Notes: generated from the letters alone by a model not told the origin. A stretch of 55,454 nt of DNA from Saccoglossus kowalevskii (GCF_000003605.2 NW_003118931.1:583489-638942), one strand, 5' to 3'. Shown: positions 37,058-50,702, counted from the first letter of the stretch. Program-made: numbers and translations.

Positions 37058-40000
37058 GTATGAAGTTACTGTAAACATTGAGCACAATTGTGTCCACCAA
37101 CTTCCGACAAGCCGTGAGAAAGCGTAACAGTATACAGTGAGCAACATTTTGCTGACTGAGTACAAGAAAACGGTACCGTGCACAGCAAGCAAAATTGCTC
37201 TCACCAAGTCCGATAAGAAGACGTACTCGCCAAAATCGTACTCGAAATAAGTATTAGTCACCAAATCCGGCAAGAAAATGTAACCACACCATACTGTGTT
37301 CGCCAAATACCAAGAAAAAAACCTTGGGGCCTCGCCCCTAATGCAAGCAATATGTGAGAGACGGCGTAAAATTAGGCAGCCTTTTGCTTACCATGTCTGA
37401 ATACATTTTCTTGTTGTAACATTCTTCGATTATGTATATACCAGATATTCACACACTACAATGACTCATGACATGGATTGAAAGTCACCCGCAGGTGGTC
37501 AACCTGAGACTGAACTTGTATTCTTTCAGCTATGATATTGGCCACACGAGGCATGTACATATTACTGTGGACTGTCGACAGTCGGTCGTACCTAATATTA
37601 ATCTGTTATTATTAATAAATATTGTGTATAAACGTAATAGGCGTGAATATATTGCGAAAGCCGACTGCAATTCACTGGTAAGATTTCTTACCAATCTGAT
37701 TAAAATCCGATCTAGGTATGAGGCTCCATTTTTTTTTAAATTTTTTTTTCTTTATATAACCCTTNNNNNNNNNNNNNNNNNNNNNNNNNNNNNNNNNNNN
37801 NNNNNNNNNNNNNNNNNNNNNNNNNNNNNNNNNNNNNNNNNNNNNNNNNNNNNNNNNNNNNNNNNNNNNNNNNNNNNNNNNNNNNNNNNNNNNNNNNNNN
37901 NNNNNNNNNNNNNNNNNNNNNNNNNNNNNNNNNNNNNNNNNNNNNNNNNNNNNNNNNNNNNNNNNNCAGTCGCGTCTACCATTTTATCGTGGCCAATCGT
38001 TAAAAGGGTCAGAGGTCACTGGCTACTTGGATCGCCCACGACTTACTGTACGCGAAGTTTGATTTGACTGTACTATACGCGATCGCGACTCTTTCCACAG
38101 CAGTTTTTGATATCATAATTCAAACAAATCTTGCCGAATGCATTATAAAAGTGCAGGAACGTTTAGACTGCCATGATATTTCTTACAAAGAATACTAGCG
38201 ACACACTATCGCAAACTACACGGGGGGGGGGAGATGTAGTCGTCAGCGTGTCGTGTTGACATTCGTCTTGCCAAAAAGAACTCGTTTCGAAACCAGGGAT
38301 TCCCCACTTTCAGTTGCCATTCTCAGGCTGCACGCATACGAACTGGCAAGATGTAGATCGATCGTCTCTGCCACAACAAATTCGATTTCTTCACATGTCG
38401 TAGTTCTCTTGACACCGCGAAACTGTCTTTTCCAGTTTTCTATATTTTCCATTTGACTGCCACAAACAATGCACGTTGTTTCCTTGGTTCTAGGCGATTT
38501 AATAGTTTTCTTTGCTATTTTGGTTGGAGTGACTGTATTCATTGTGTTCATAACGTGAATAATCTACGCATTCAGGGGTCATTTAGAGTAAAATTTATTT
38601 TGTTACGTCAGTATCAACATGAATTATTCATATCAACTAGAAACCTGCAGACAGGGACAGTCTCTCGGGACTAAAGTTCCTCGCGTGATATGTTTCGCAT
38701 TTCATTAAGCCTTATGAAACACAATTACATTAGGCCCGAGGACTGTCGACAGTCTAGTATTGCTGGAGAATAACTGGATGTCATTTGACTCAATGAATTG
38801 CATATTTTGAGACTTTGATATTCAAACAAACGTTAATTTTATTTCTCATTGACATGAATTAGTAATTGTGCTATGGTATCACAATCCGACTGTTGAAATA
38901 TCCGGCTCCGGACCGTTTTAACAAAACCAACATCACAATTTTCGCATAGTATGGCATATAATGATCATTTTATGACACAATTGCTCTATTTATTTGAACT
39001 TGTGGGCATTATATTAGGATCAGCATTGTCTATGATTAATGATCATGGTAGTTCGATGACAGAATATTGCAATTTCGTACATTTTCTTAGCATATATTTT
39101 AATCGCATATTCCACACACTCTTTTTATTCACGATAATTCTTTTACGTTAAGGAGTCATCAACTTTGTTTTCTCGCCAGTTCCCGGTTTTCCAATGGGTA
39201 CGACGACCTAAGTGAAATAAAAAGAAGGTAAAGTAAGTCAGTTCCTATTGCGAGCGTAGCAAGACCGGTGAATCACGTCTGTCGCTTGACTGTCATCTCG
39301 CACTACATATACACATATAAAATTGTGAACAGCAATTACCGATTCCCGAACTACCGTCAAACGCGATGTAATTCTATTTGCGCATTCGTAACCTACCTAG
39401 CAATGGGCGAGGGTAGGACAACAATTTAAAAGTAAAAAGAGCATCTAGACAAAAAACCCGGAAGAAGTCAGCGGCATATTTTAAACAGTTTTTTAAAGGT
39501 AGCGGAGTGAGTGTTAGTGGGTGCAAACGAGGGAAGCTAGAAGAACTATTTAAAGGGCTTTGGTCGTCGCGTTGCGCATGTGCAGCGTTTGTGTTGATAA
39601 TCATTGATTTTTCCACAATCCAATGCGCTCTTCTAATGGAAATCACAAGTATGAGGTTATTGGTGACTTGCACCAATTACCGCCGGTGACTCCTTCGATA
39701 CCTTCCAATCGCCTAAAAATACCTAACTAAAGCATGGAAACGTCTCAGCTTGTAATCTGCGCAATAGCAACATTCGCCATATTTGTTTATATGGTACCCA
39801 TATATCTCGCGCATGCGTGGCGCGACGAGACAGCCGAGAAACGTGGATTTCCAGTTGAATAAGATGAAAATGAAGTGAAATAGAGATGGTACGTGTGTGT
39901 TTCAAAGAGTAAATTTTAACCGTGACATAGTTTTCAACTCCCACAACCCATAGAAAGTTTGCATGCTCGTTATTCTTGCTTAGGGAGAATAGTATGTAAA

Positions 40001-43000
40001 TTTTAATAGGCTTGTAAGAGTTAGTTGAATTTTAACTGGGTTTATTAAGAGCTCATAGCGAATTCGTACATAATTAATTTGGAGTAAAATTGTTCATTAC
40101 AGTCCCAATAAACTTTCAACCGTGGCAGTAGTTAATTTCCCGTTGCTATTTCATATAAACGTACGATATGACAGTTTGCAAAAACATGAAGTAACCATGA
40201 TACTGACCAGTGGAGCACCTTCGAAAATCATTTTTTTTAAATTGTATTTCTCCTAAGACATATTTCTTTGCCCATTTAAGTGAATTGTTGTATTTGATAA
40301 TATAGTTTATTTGCAATTTACTAGGCCTAGACAAATACTTTGTTTCATATATTTATTCTGTATTCCACAGATTGAAATGAAATTCGTTTAAGCATAGCGT
40401 GTAAACTTTTTAGCGTCAATATTTCTCACTTTCATCATCACCATCACCATCATCACCAATTGTTTGCTAATCCTTGAAACTAAATACGATTGTTTCTAGC
40501 TTTTAGCGGCTAACAAAGCTGGACGCATAAAGAAAATGTTGAGTTTCTACGAAAACAATGACCGAAAAACCACAAAAAAGGCGGCGATGTCAAGGACAGG
40601 GCGTCCTATAAATTGGATGCTCGAAATGTAACGGAAACACGCGTGCGTTGCGTAAACCGCCTTGATCAGCTTTGGGAAATAATGAATGGCTGCTTGTATT
40701 GTCTTGCGTCAAACAGCTTAACCGGGATTTCGATTTTCTCTCGAACACGTTTGTAATAAAGAAAGCCAGAGATTTGATCAGGATTGATTAATTTCGTAAT
40801 TTAGAGTGCGATTGTTTCCCTTGTAAAACCATGTCACGTTTCTTCATATACTGTAACATTTTCAAATGTTCGAAAATGATGTGAAATATTCATAGAAACC
40901 GAGTTCTCGTCAGTTATTGCACAATGCGCGCAGCTAGCACAATTTAACTGGGCGCCAAAGATTAGTAAATTCTGAAAAGAATTGATGGCATCTTAATGTA
41001 GTGCGTGGGCGAACACAAAATTGGGTCGTTAGTTGCAACACCAGTTCATAGATCTTCATACACTGAACAACAACAGAAAAAAAACTATCTGTCACAACCA
41101 AGAATATCATAAATCAGACTGCGAATATTCCCGATTAAATGTGGGATTAGATACATTACATTGTTGTTTATTATTTCACCACTTCATTAAAACTCTATTA
41201 GCCTCAGCGAAAATGACTTTTCCCCGTGACTTTATTGACCGATGGACGGCACAAGCCTCATAACATTGCACCTGCCGAATCATGTGATTTCATCATCTCG
41301 CGTATCGGAGTAACATTACTGTTGTTAAACCCCGAACATTAGAGTAACGAAAGCGCCCGGCTGTTGGGAATGTGGAAAAACATACTGATATGCTAGTGTG
41401 TCGACGACTAATTTAAAGCATGGTTATTGTTTGAGGTATTCGCGTTCTGCTCCTAGTGCTGGGTAAGTACCTCGTGTTCGGCCTCGGCTTATTTTACTTG
41501 GGTATAATTATCCCCGTATTTGACAATGGATGTCTTAGTCTCAGTAACAGTAATGTAACAGTAGTATTCTAATTAAAATTCAAACTGCTGTTTTACTTCT
41601 TTTGTTGTTATTTATCGTCCTATTTCATTCACTGAAATATCAGACAGATATAGTAGAAATCATGAATATTACTCGTTTCCAGTGTTTCCCGGGTCCTAAC
41701 TTCCACAACACTTCTTCACGATTTTGGAAAGCGTCAAAATGTGTATAACACCCCTATCCAAAAGGACCATGGAAATAGAAAAAAAAACATGTAGCCGGTG
41801 CTGAAAATTTCATTCCTAACCAACACGTGTCGTGTGTTTTGTTCACCCCCTCCTCAGTCTTTCTTGTTCTTATAAGTGGCTCGAAATTATAACCTAAACG
41901 GAAAAGACGATAGAGCGTTTAGGTTTCCTGGCATTTGAGAATCCATTTAAGATTTGGTAATTCATCATTACTAAACAATGGGAGATTTTCGGAGAAATCA
42001 AGATGTTTAGCCTATGTAGAGTTTTCCGCTAGAAGTACAAATCGCGACTCAGCTGATCAAAATTATGTACTCCCAATTACTCGTTTTATACCGAGCGTCC
42101 CTCCCGGGTGCACCACCCCATTTTATGATCATCAATCGATACAAAATTACTCCATCGACTATTCCCCTTCACCGCCATGACCTCAAGGCATCACTATTTA
42201 GTCGGGGTTCGGCAATGGCACCGTTTCACGCGTAACACGGCGCGGCAACACAATATTTTCCCTGAGAAAATAAGGGCCATATCGCCCCTACTATATAGCC
42301 CTACCTAAATCATTCATCTGTTCAGTGTCCTGACCGTTATGCTCATTTCAACAATGTCTATTTTCTCACTCGGATTGTTTCTTTTCTAATTAAAAGGGAA
42401 TTCATGATCTGAACGGGGTACGTTGTGTTAACCGTGACTGCAAAGCGCTCTCATTAGGCGTCGTCTTCGCATGGTGTCTATAGTCAAACGTATTTAAAAA
42501 AAAGAAAAGAAAAGAAATAAAATAAAGTTGTAACCAAAGAGAGTCATGCTATTGTGATTCAAACCCGAATTCACACATTACAACTTTTGTGTACAATAAT
42601 TAGTGGTGAAATGATGGTGAATGCATAGTTGGTCCGCGATGATAGCCATGTGATGGTGACATTGTAAAGTTTAATACAGTTCAACGGCGTGCTCAATGGG
42701 CAAAACACTACTCATCTCACATAGCCCGTCTCGTGTCCTCCTGAATGTTCTCAATGAGAAGAAAAAAATGGCCGACCTTTCATTATTGTCTCATTGAGCA
42801 CACACCAGCGGGTCAGCGGTACTGAATGGGACGATCCGCCGCACCTGTTGGGTGATGTCACGTGACCGGCGATGTAGAGATATAGCTCGTCTTCCGCTAA
42901 TAAGCGGTTAACCGTTTGGGCGTGAATACTTAAAATCGTTACCATGGAAATGAATTGTGTGAGAGGAAAAAAAAGCTCGGGGCTCATTTTTTAAACAAAA

Positions 43001-46000
43001 TTTCGTATCGATATTCTTTCTGATGGCTTGTCTTTTTATAAAAAAAAACAAACAAACTACTCGACACGTCGTGTATGTGGCGTCAAACCGTTATGATCGA
43101 AATTCGCCCTGTTACATCTACTAAACTTGAAATTTTTAACTGTGGACAAAGGTCAGTAAAAATGTGATTATCTGTAATATATTGATTTGTTTTGTCTGGC
43201 CACTCAGCGGAACTGAGCCTAGCATAAATGATTTATCAAATTTAATAGTGATTTTCGAGTCATGTAACCAAAAGTTGTATTCGTCGCATCGGATGATAAC
43301 GTATTGATAATGTCTCAGGTATGTTTAAATGATATAACTTCCTGGTATCGATTCATACGCGACGCCAGAACAACAGGTAAAATGAATTAGTCATCGTCGA
43401 GTGTCTGTCAATAGTGGCGTACAATTACAGTATCCCTAGCTGTAACAAAATAATATGCAAACAACACAGAGGCAATGCATTAGTTTTGTTTTCAAAAACA
43501 TTAATTCAAATAAAAAAAATACCAGGTTGATGAAGATGTCTTATACTGTCACCGATTGTCGCTACGCAATAACAACTTGAGTTTATGGTAACTTGAGTGT
43601 TTTGTATCGACGCTCATAATAATATCTTTCAAAAGAGTGGCCATCGTTACGTTAACCGAAAATGGTATACTGTATCCAGTGTGCTTAGTACGCCAATGTC
43701 CTTTCACTCGTACATATGAAATTACAATGAATTCAAGTCGTTTCGTCAAATCGCGATAAATGGTCTTGTATTTATACTTTTTCAGTGAACCGAGTATATA
43801 AAGTGGATCGGCAATTTACTCTGAAAACCAAGGACGAAGAGGGATATGCGGTAAATCACTGCGAAACGAAGAATACGACTTAACATCTTTGCCTGGCGGT
43901 ATTGTTTTGAGGCTTTATACATAAAACGTGAATTTACGTACATTGTTAAATTTCAAGTTTATTAACAAGAATCAACACATTAAACTGTTCTTTGCACATT
44001 TGAGTTTGCCAGGGCCCAGGGCGACTGCACGTAACTGCATGTAGTGGCAATATCGATCGGCAAAAACGCTTTTCAAAAAGAAAAACAGATCCGCGTACAA
44101 AGAAAACACATTGTTGAACTGTATTCAGCTCATCACCTACACTATCGAACACTTACCCACTAGCTAACTGCTTATCAGCTCTAAATTGTCTACAAACGAG
44201 GCCTGTATTAATTATTGGTACTGTGCAGGTGTCTCGGTACATTACGATGGTTTAACGATTATAGAATCAGCTTAAATTAATTTAATTTAAGAGTTTATTC
44301 CTATTTATTATTCGTTCGTTGTGATATATATACGTAATCCGAAAAAAAGGTAGATGGTGCTCTGTACGATGAGATGTACAGCTACGTAATGTCATATTCC
44401 ATATTGTACGGCATAGAGAAAAATAAAAAAAAACATGCTTTCGGTTGGAAAATTGTTCAATATATGACGAAATTTGTCAAACGTTAGCGCGGATCTGACG
44501 TACTTTCTCTTTTGAGTAAACTGTACAATTGTGTTCCCGCATCTATGTCTACATAGCAGTTACTGGAACTTGATGGGACCGGGCCGATGGCACTGGGAGA
44601 ATACATTGTATATTACGTATGATAAATTACTAGAATTACATAAAGAATTTCACTACTAGATCTAACAGTTTGTACCTACGAAGTGATGTTACCCGCTATC
44701 AAACATATCTGCGTGAATGAAACGCCGCGACGCTTACCATATATACTACGGCACTTCACGCAGTCAACCGTCACGCTAAAGAATACAACTTTGTATTGCG
44801 ACACTTTCATGGCACTCTAATGTACTATTTAAAAGTATAAGCAGAGTGTTTAACTCAGTGAACTACCTGCCCACGTTCTAGTATCCTATTTCAGGACTTA
44901 TTATAGCGAGTGTAATTGGCAACACATTCTGTGTCTCATTTCAGCAACCACTTTATCAATAGAGTGGCATCGATCACTCGAGTCTGCAGCCGCTGCACAC
45001 GTGTATATGACGGACGATATTGTATGTCGGCGACACCATATAGCTCTAGCCTAACGAAATATTGTTTAATTGACTCTCAACTAATCCTCGGATTAAATGA
45101 TACTAAATCATTCTGTTATGAAAACAGATATTTTCATTTGAATCGAACTATGTCGATATCGTTATTAATCTTCAGTATTCTCACTCATCTGCGTCAACCA
45201 ATACTTGTTTTTAGATATGACGTTTTCTGGATGGGCCTGAAGCTTTCATGTCTGGTGATGGGGTGCACCAGATTTAAAACGCTGGAATCGAAATGCGCCA
45301 GCCGCAGGTTCGCTGAAAAAAATTTTGATGTCCTGACTTAGGCAGTCATCATTTGCTTTTGATCACCATAATCGAAAAGTGTTAGACCCATGTTTACGTA
45401 TGTTTGTTTCAGGATTCTGGTATTCGTAGCGAAATGTGAAGCATATCATATGTTTCCAGCAAAACTGATGACACCGCGGTCCTACAGATACTAACGCCGG
45501 ATATCTTACCTTCACTCATCGGTTCCCTTTTCGAACATTTCCAGTTTAATGATACAGCTCTATGCTTGATATTAATCAGCCGAGTTTTCCCACGAGATAC
45601 TCCAGTACAATTTATTTAGAAAACACTGAAGACAGACGTTTATTAAAACGAAACCATTGACAATGATCCAACTTGAACCTCGGGCATGTTGGGGTAGAGT
45701 ATTTACATCATAATGCAGTTGGATCTTGTCTCGAGTGTAACAACGGGCAAGTGAAAAACTTGAATCAAAGCAGTTGTTTGACACCGTGTTACGGGTTCAT
45801 TCAGTGTAAGAGAAACACGAGTAGAACGTGAACTGAAGTACAAAATGCTTTGTTAATTGAGTGTCTCTACTTCAACAACTTTGTCCTTACTAAGCGAGCA
45901 CGTGTCCTCCGGCCCGTCACTGTCAACAATACGTTTGTCAACCCGGGTCGTTGTAAAGTGCCCAGATCAAGTCGGCTGCAGACGACTCTAATAAAGGATG

Positions 46001-46284
46001 GAGGTGTGAAAAGTCTGACTTGCGATGGAGACGATTGATATTGTCGAGATAATACAGTAATTTGCAAGACCTTGAGACCTATCCTAAGTGAGTTAGACCA
46101 TGCATGGAGGTTAAAACGATCAAATTTTGAAAAAATATGGCCTGTATCGTATGTTCAGAAATAATGTTAACAAATATGATGGAGAAATAGGCAGGTTACG
46201 CTCTCGCAATAGAGTTGCATATAGTGTAGAATTCAACCAAAATAAAATAAATTTGCAATGTGGGATGCATTTGTGCAGAGCGAA
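37058..46284. other. Intergenic with a gap, no gene recognised
   Basis: Imperfect repeats of a phrase like CACCAA.TCCG.AAGAA occur at about 37195-37310. A 202-N gap follows at 37765-37966, then a G-run at 38221-38231, a (CAT/CAC)n run at about 40432-40459 and a purine-rich A/G run at 42495-42528. An ATG-initiated minus-strand frame at 38243-38551 contains CIVCG but no complete zinc-finger pattern. Nothing else is supported. Confidence 0.5.
37765..37966. other. Assembly gap, 202 N
   Basis: This is a run of N, preceded by T-rich low-complexity sequence that may have caused the break. Confidence 0.99.
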
Positions 46285-46447
46285 TGGGGACCGCTGATCT
46301 TGGCAATGTAATCCGTCTAGTGAGGAGACCGCCAATGTCGGAGTGGAGATCGCCGACTGAGGCAAGGTAACCTTTCGGGTGGAGATCGCCAATCGAGGCA
46401 AAGCAACCTAACGGGATGGAGACGGCCAATCGAGACAAGGTAACCCA
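46285..46447. repeat. 36-bp imperfect tandem repeat, about 4.5 copies
   Basis: Units TGGAGATCGCC.A.TGAGGCAAGGTAACC begin at 46344, 46380 and 46417, with two more diverged or shortened units to the left (GGGGACCGCTGATCTTGGCAA and GAGGAGACCGCCAAT). The period of 36-37 bp keeps frame, giving a 12-residue repeating peptide on the minus strand, but no gene is supported there. Confidence 0.8.
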
Positions 46448-46954
46448 TACAAATATATACATGTTACAATTCCTTTGATTGTCGATACTGCCGTGGAACA
46501 CTGAACACCAATGCTGTGGCGAACGTTCAATTGAAGTTGTTATGTAGCTCTTTATACAGTTTTTTTACTCTCAAGTAAACTTTAAGGAAAACCGGCAAAG
46601 CAGGAAAGTTTGTGAACATTTCTAAGTGGTGGCCACTAGTTACTTCGTTATCAAGTGACCTTTCCTGAACATTTGTTGTCAATTCAATTAATTGTGTTTT
46701 TCCGAGCAATTAGACAACAACAGACACATTTTTTACTAAGTTACAGTTTCCGGTTCCAAGAAACTGTCTCCTATACTATAGTGACCCACACGAGGCAATA
46801 CTTGTGTGTCACTGGTCAGTTCTTTGTTCGAAGGTAGCCTTAACACAGTGTACATGCGCCTTTGACAATGGCGAGGCTAATTTGGCAGCCCTTGAGGCAC
46901 CTTTATTGTGCAACGTGAAAAAGTCCATTTACCATGCAGGCAACCGACTGTGAT

Positions 46955-46992
46955 ACTAGTATATTATATATAGACTAGTATATTATATATAG
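46955..46992. repeat. Perfect 19-bp tandem duplication
   Basis: ACTAGTATATTATATATAG occurs twice back to back, a recent small duplication in AT-rich DNA. Confidence 0.95.
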
Positions 46993-47922
46993 GTGACTCG
47001 TGTTGGCTCAAGTTAGCATAACCTACTCTGGCCATGGCAGTACGGTTGAAACAGCGCACTCTCCAGCCCGAGCGATGCATATTTCCTTCAAAATTAAACA
47101 TAATATTCTAAAGTGTCACAGCACGCGTTGAAAATTATAGAAAGTGTGCCCGGCGTCAGTCCGACACACGTTTACACAAGTAACCAGATTTACTCAAAAC
47201 CCCCAAATTAATTGAAATTACGGTATTAGCGAACAAAAAAGGAAAAGATAAGAACCGCTCATTTTGTTGTGATAAACAAACCAATGACACTTAAAGGAAG
47301 ATTGGGTAGATGTATACCTTGGCTATTAAGTGAGCATTAATGTATTTAGTAACAGTCACCGATTTAATGATTCCCCTATCATCCGTCACTTCTTTGCGTA
47401 CCGGGCAGGTGATGACGTAGATACTAATAAAATGGCCTCTTCAATTTTACTCGAGTCGTATGTGTACCGTCTACTAGTACCCAACGTACGCGAATTTGAA
47501 ATCGAACACATCGCCTTTAGTTAATACAAGTAAATACTTTAATTTAAACAATTTGAGTAAATTGTGAACTCAAAAGTGCAACCTGAAAATACAACCGGAA
47601 GATGTTTCACAAACAACGTGTTGTTTGTTCTTTGAAACCAGTGAACAGTCTGTTTGCCATTAAGCATTCTTTTCGAAGTCTGATATTATTATGCATCAAA
47701 ACTGAAATATCAAATAATATCCTATAAATAAACTTTGCGTCTCAGTGTTCGTTTTTTTACTTTGCTTCTTTGCAATCACGTCCAATTCGCTCAGTCACGG
47801 GAACTTTCCAAGTATCTTCATTCCTTTTCTTTTCGGGGACATACATTGTACCATAGGAATGCGGTTGCTTTGCTTCTGTTCAAGGATCTTCATTGACAGT
47901 TTGTAGAATCTTTCACGCCTAG

Positions 47923-48932
47923 TCAGTCCCACTTTATCCAGGAAAGTCGAGCTGTTAAATCTGAGCAAGATAATATATAACAATATTACAATACAAAAGA
48001 ATTTTTTACACAGAAATAAACATAAACTTGAAATTTTGTCATAATAACGTGGTGTACTTGTATCATTAACATTACATCATAGTCGCGTAGCGCGTTAGCA
48101 TTCCGTGAAAAAAAAACAATGTATTTCACAGCGTTGTATGGGTCGCTTGGAACCGACAACGAACACGGCCCGGTGTGACGGTTGACACGGATGGACCTAC
48201 ATCGAATACGGTGCGGTGTGATAGATAGAGGTACTTTTAACTGTAATCATTTTTAAAACGTAAAATTAAAGGAAGCTTACCGCTTGTGTTCCAAATCGGT
48301 GACTTTCCGTCTTTGAATCCAGACTTCATACACCTTTCAACATACACCATGGGCGGACACCCAGACAGAAGAATCTCACGGAGTAGGGCGATGTAGGCGA
48401 TTGCTAAGCGAAGGGTGTCGATTTTTGACAGTCTTTTCTCGTACGGAAAGGTGGGCACATGACACCTTAGTTCTTCAAACGCTGAATTTATGCTCATCAT
48501 ACGTTTCCGTTCTCTGATATTAGCCGCATGTCGTTGGACGACGTAGGGATTTGCGGTGGCGATCCGTCTCCGGCGTTGGCCGCGTTTTTCAACTTCGACA
48601 TCGGTGGCACACTCATGCATGGTCGAATCATCAGGGTAAAACCCTTGACTACCGTAGTCTTCTTCGGATGAGATGGCGGGGTAAGTGTTCGTTTCTTGGT
48701 AAAAGTAAGTTTGTTCCTGACCACTGTACGCACACGACGGATAAACATGATGATTTTCCAAATTCTCGTCCGTGTTTTCCACATAAATGGTACTGTTCGT
48801 CACGGAACTGGTATTTAAAGCTGCGTATTTCATGTTTTCGTTTTCGTCGTTGCCCTCCTGGTAATACGATTCTGCGCCGCAAATTGGTTCGAACTGACAA
48901 GGGTGTCGTTGGCTTTCTGACGTGGTGTACAT
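47923..48932 (-). CDS. bHLH transcription factor, Ptf1a/Fer group, two coding exons
   Basis: Exon 1 is 48281-48932 (ATG to donor GTAAGCTT); the intron is 47961-48280; exon 2 is 47923-47960 (after TTGCTCAG). The spliced protein has about 229 residues. The N-terminal 115 residues are acidic and rich in Tyr, Ser and Asn, as in activation domains; a basic run KRGQRRRR (116-123) may aid nuclear import. The bHLH spans about 133-187: the basic region [17 protein letters not shown] has the E-box-reading ERxR, and helix 2 carries [27 protein letters not shown]-type helices mark the Ptf1a/Fer1-Fer2-Fer3 families. Joining phase 1 ends gives the C terminus [18 protein letters not shown] and then TGA. Without splicing, exon 1 would read into the intron for 15 codons. 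Members bind E-boxes as dimers with E-proteins and specify neural or pancreatic-type cells. Which of the Ptf1a, Fer2 or Fer3 orthology groups it belongs to is not settled; the tail suggests Fer2-like. Confidence 0.88.
48079..48190 (+). repeat. Dispersed repeat, copy B, inside the bHLH intron
   Basis: It shares GTCGCG.AGCGCGT, CAATGTATTT.ACA.GCGTTGTAT and GGTCGCT-type blocks with copy A at 36202-36316. It occupies about a third of the 320-bp intron, so part of the intron length is due to this insertion. Confidence 0.55.
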
Positions 48933-49170
48933 ATTTATCCAGACTTCTTATGCACTGCAAACAAAGCCAAAATAAACCTCCTCCAAATAATGGCAATTTT
49001 GTTATCTATTAAACGCCAATTTACTTATCGTGGGCTATTGTAAGTACTTAACCGCCCGCCGTGTGGTCTCTAACTTTTGGCTCGCCCCGGCGCGTGCTAC
49101 TGAAACAATTGGAGAATCGGGATGGGCGTTGGGGCAGGCAATAGCTATTATAAAATAGTGACGAGCAGAC
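48933..49170 (-). promoter_or_regulatory. 5' flank of the bHLH gene, probable promoter region
   Basis: The block at about 49050-49130 is GC- and CpG-richer than its surroundings (GCCGGGGCGAGCC and GGCGGGCGG on the minus strand). TTAAGTACTT, an NK-homeobox-like motif, and GTTTATTTT, a forkhead-like motif, lie between it and the ATG. No transcription start can be assigned from sequence alone. Confidence 0.3.
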
Positions 49171-50036
49171 TCTATCGTATGCGCCTGACAGTTTACAAAA
49201 AAAAAATTAAAATCAATACTTCCTTGTTTATCGCTATATACGAATGCCTAGTATGGACCCGCGGGTGTGTATGGCACTTTTCGATCATGCAGACGAATAT
49301 TCTAAAGCTTTGCAAGGTAAAACACTTATCAAAGGAATCCCATTTCGTCTCGAATAATAAGGAAGATTTGAAGCTCATTTAATAGAAAATTGAACATGCT
49401 TTCTTGACATTTCAGCAATGATGTTCTCTCAAATAAACTAATTTGCATATTACACTCCTCCCCACTGTAAAAGCATTAATTTTCACGTTTATCATATAGT
49501 CTAATTTAACTATTTCACCAGGATTTAAATTCCTGATTTTTTTCAGTACAAGTTCTATTTTAGTGGATCTCACTTATCTGTGAAAATAGAGACATTATGA
49601 TCATTAAATTGGGATTAATGTATTTACAGTGTTTTGGCAGGCTTGAAACATCAAACATTACAATATTTTCGATGTTGATTCAAGAAAAAAATTCCCAGTT
49701 TTTGCAAGTAGATTTCATTTCATTTTGATTACTGTTCCATTTGTACGGCCGATTTTTATTGTTTATATCAAACTTTAAAACACGGCTCATGCGTAATGTC
49801 CAATTAATAATTAGAGAACACAAACGTAATTTTCTTTGGTTGAAGGATGCTTTATCTTTTCTGCAATGGAGTTTGAACATTAATGCCGTAGGAGACCAAG
49901 GAGCTTAAATGGCATGCAACAACTAACGATGGCTTCCTTGTTCGATCGTATGACACGAACAGCTGACTTTCGGCCTAGTTTTGGATTTGGACCGCATTAA
50001 AGGCTACATTACATTCTTCATCCCGGTACTCGTTGA

Positions 50037-50050
50037 GTTGCCATGGAGAC
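50037..50050 (-). promoter_or_regulatory. RFX X-box consensus match upstream of the bHLH gene
   Basis: On the minus strand it reads GTCTCCATGGCAAC, matching GTHNYYATRRNAAC. It is about 1.1 kb upstream of the bHLH start codon, further than X-boxes usually lie from their start sites. Confidence 0.35.
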
Positions 50051-50702
50051 TTTTTGTCTCTCCTTGTCGTCTATGAGTAGAACAAAGAGTCAACAAACCG
50101 AGAATATACGAAGCCTACAAAATACTGAGAGCAAGTAGATAAAAAATAAATCGTCTTTGCTCAACTAGCGCCAAAATTAGGTAAAACGCGCGCAGTTTTA
50201 GCATGCATCTTTACAACTGCATTGACATTTGTTGAGCTGGTAACATTGCTCTCATCGACATTAATCACTATATTCGTGGATTATTCAAAACTCCCACTTT
50301 TGGTGAGTACCGTACGACGTTCTTGACATTAACAAAGCATCAATGCAAAATGTAAACACGCGTTGATAAGTTATTTTTAAGTTTATTTACGATCTAAAGG
50401 TGAGAGACAATTGTTCATTATTGCAAAACCACCATTTAATGGTAAACGTTAAAGTTATTCTTCAGATAACCTTGTATTGGTGAATTGTAACGATGTCCTT
50501 CACACAACGCGTGTGAAATACAAGAATTTTGAGCGCGTTGCGTGACGAATATGAATCTTTACAAGTTTGATGAGTTGAGACCCACTATTTATATCGAACA
50601 CGATTTATTATTAGATGATTCAAATATAGTTCTGGTAGCGCGTGTTTCCTATTATACGTCCTGGCCCATTAAGTGTGCACAAGTAGCAACTTAAAGTGAC
50701 AT

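Noticed and set aside
37468-38067. 199-codon open frame
   Set aside because: Its length comes mostly from the N gap at 37765-37966.
38243-38551. ATG-initiated minus-strand frame with CIVCG
   Set aside because: No second Cys/His pair completes a zinc finger, the frame overlaps an equally open plus-strand frame, and no transposon or gene context supports it.
44895-45341. 141-codon frame preceded by TTTCAG and a GPCR-like phrase ASVIGNTF
   Set aside because: The GPCR-like phrase is in another frame that stops after 17 codons; the long frame starts at TTG and its length is within chance.
47798-47960. Longer alternative reading of the second bHLH exon ([10 protein letters not shown]...)
   Set aside because: It requires a phase-2 donor, but the exon 1 donor is phase 1; the in-phase reading ends at the TGA at 47923.
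48551-49012. 153-codon plus-strand frame
   Set aside because: It is the antisense shadow of the bHLH coding exon.
49148-49155. TATA-like element upstream of the bHLH gene
   Set aside because: The TATAAAA orientation points away from the gene, so it is not good evidence for its core promoter.
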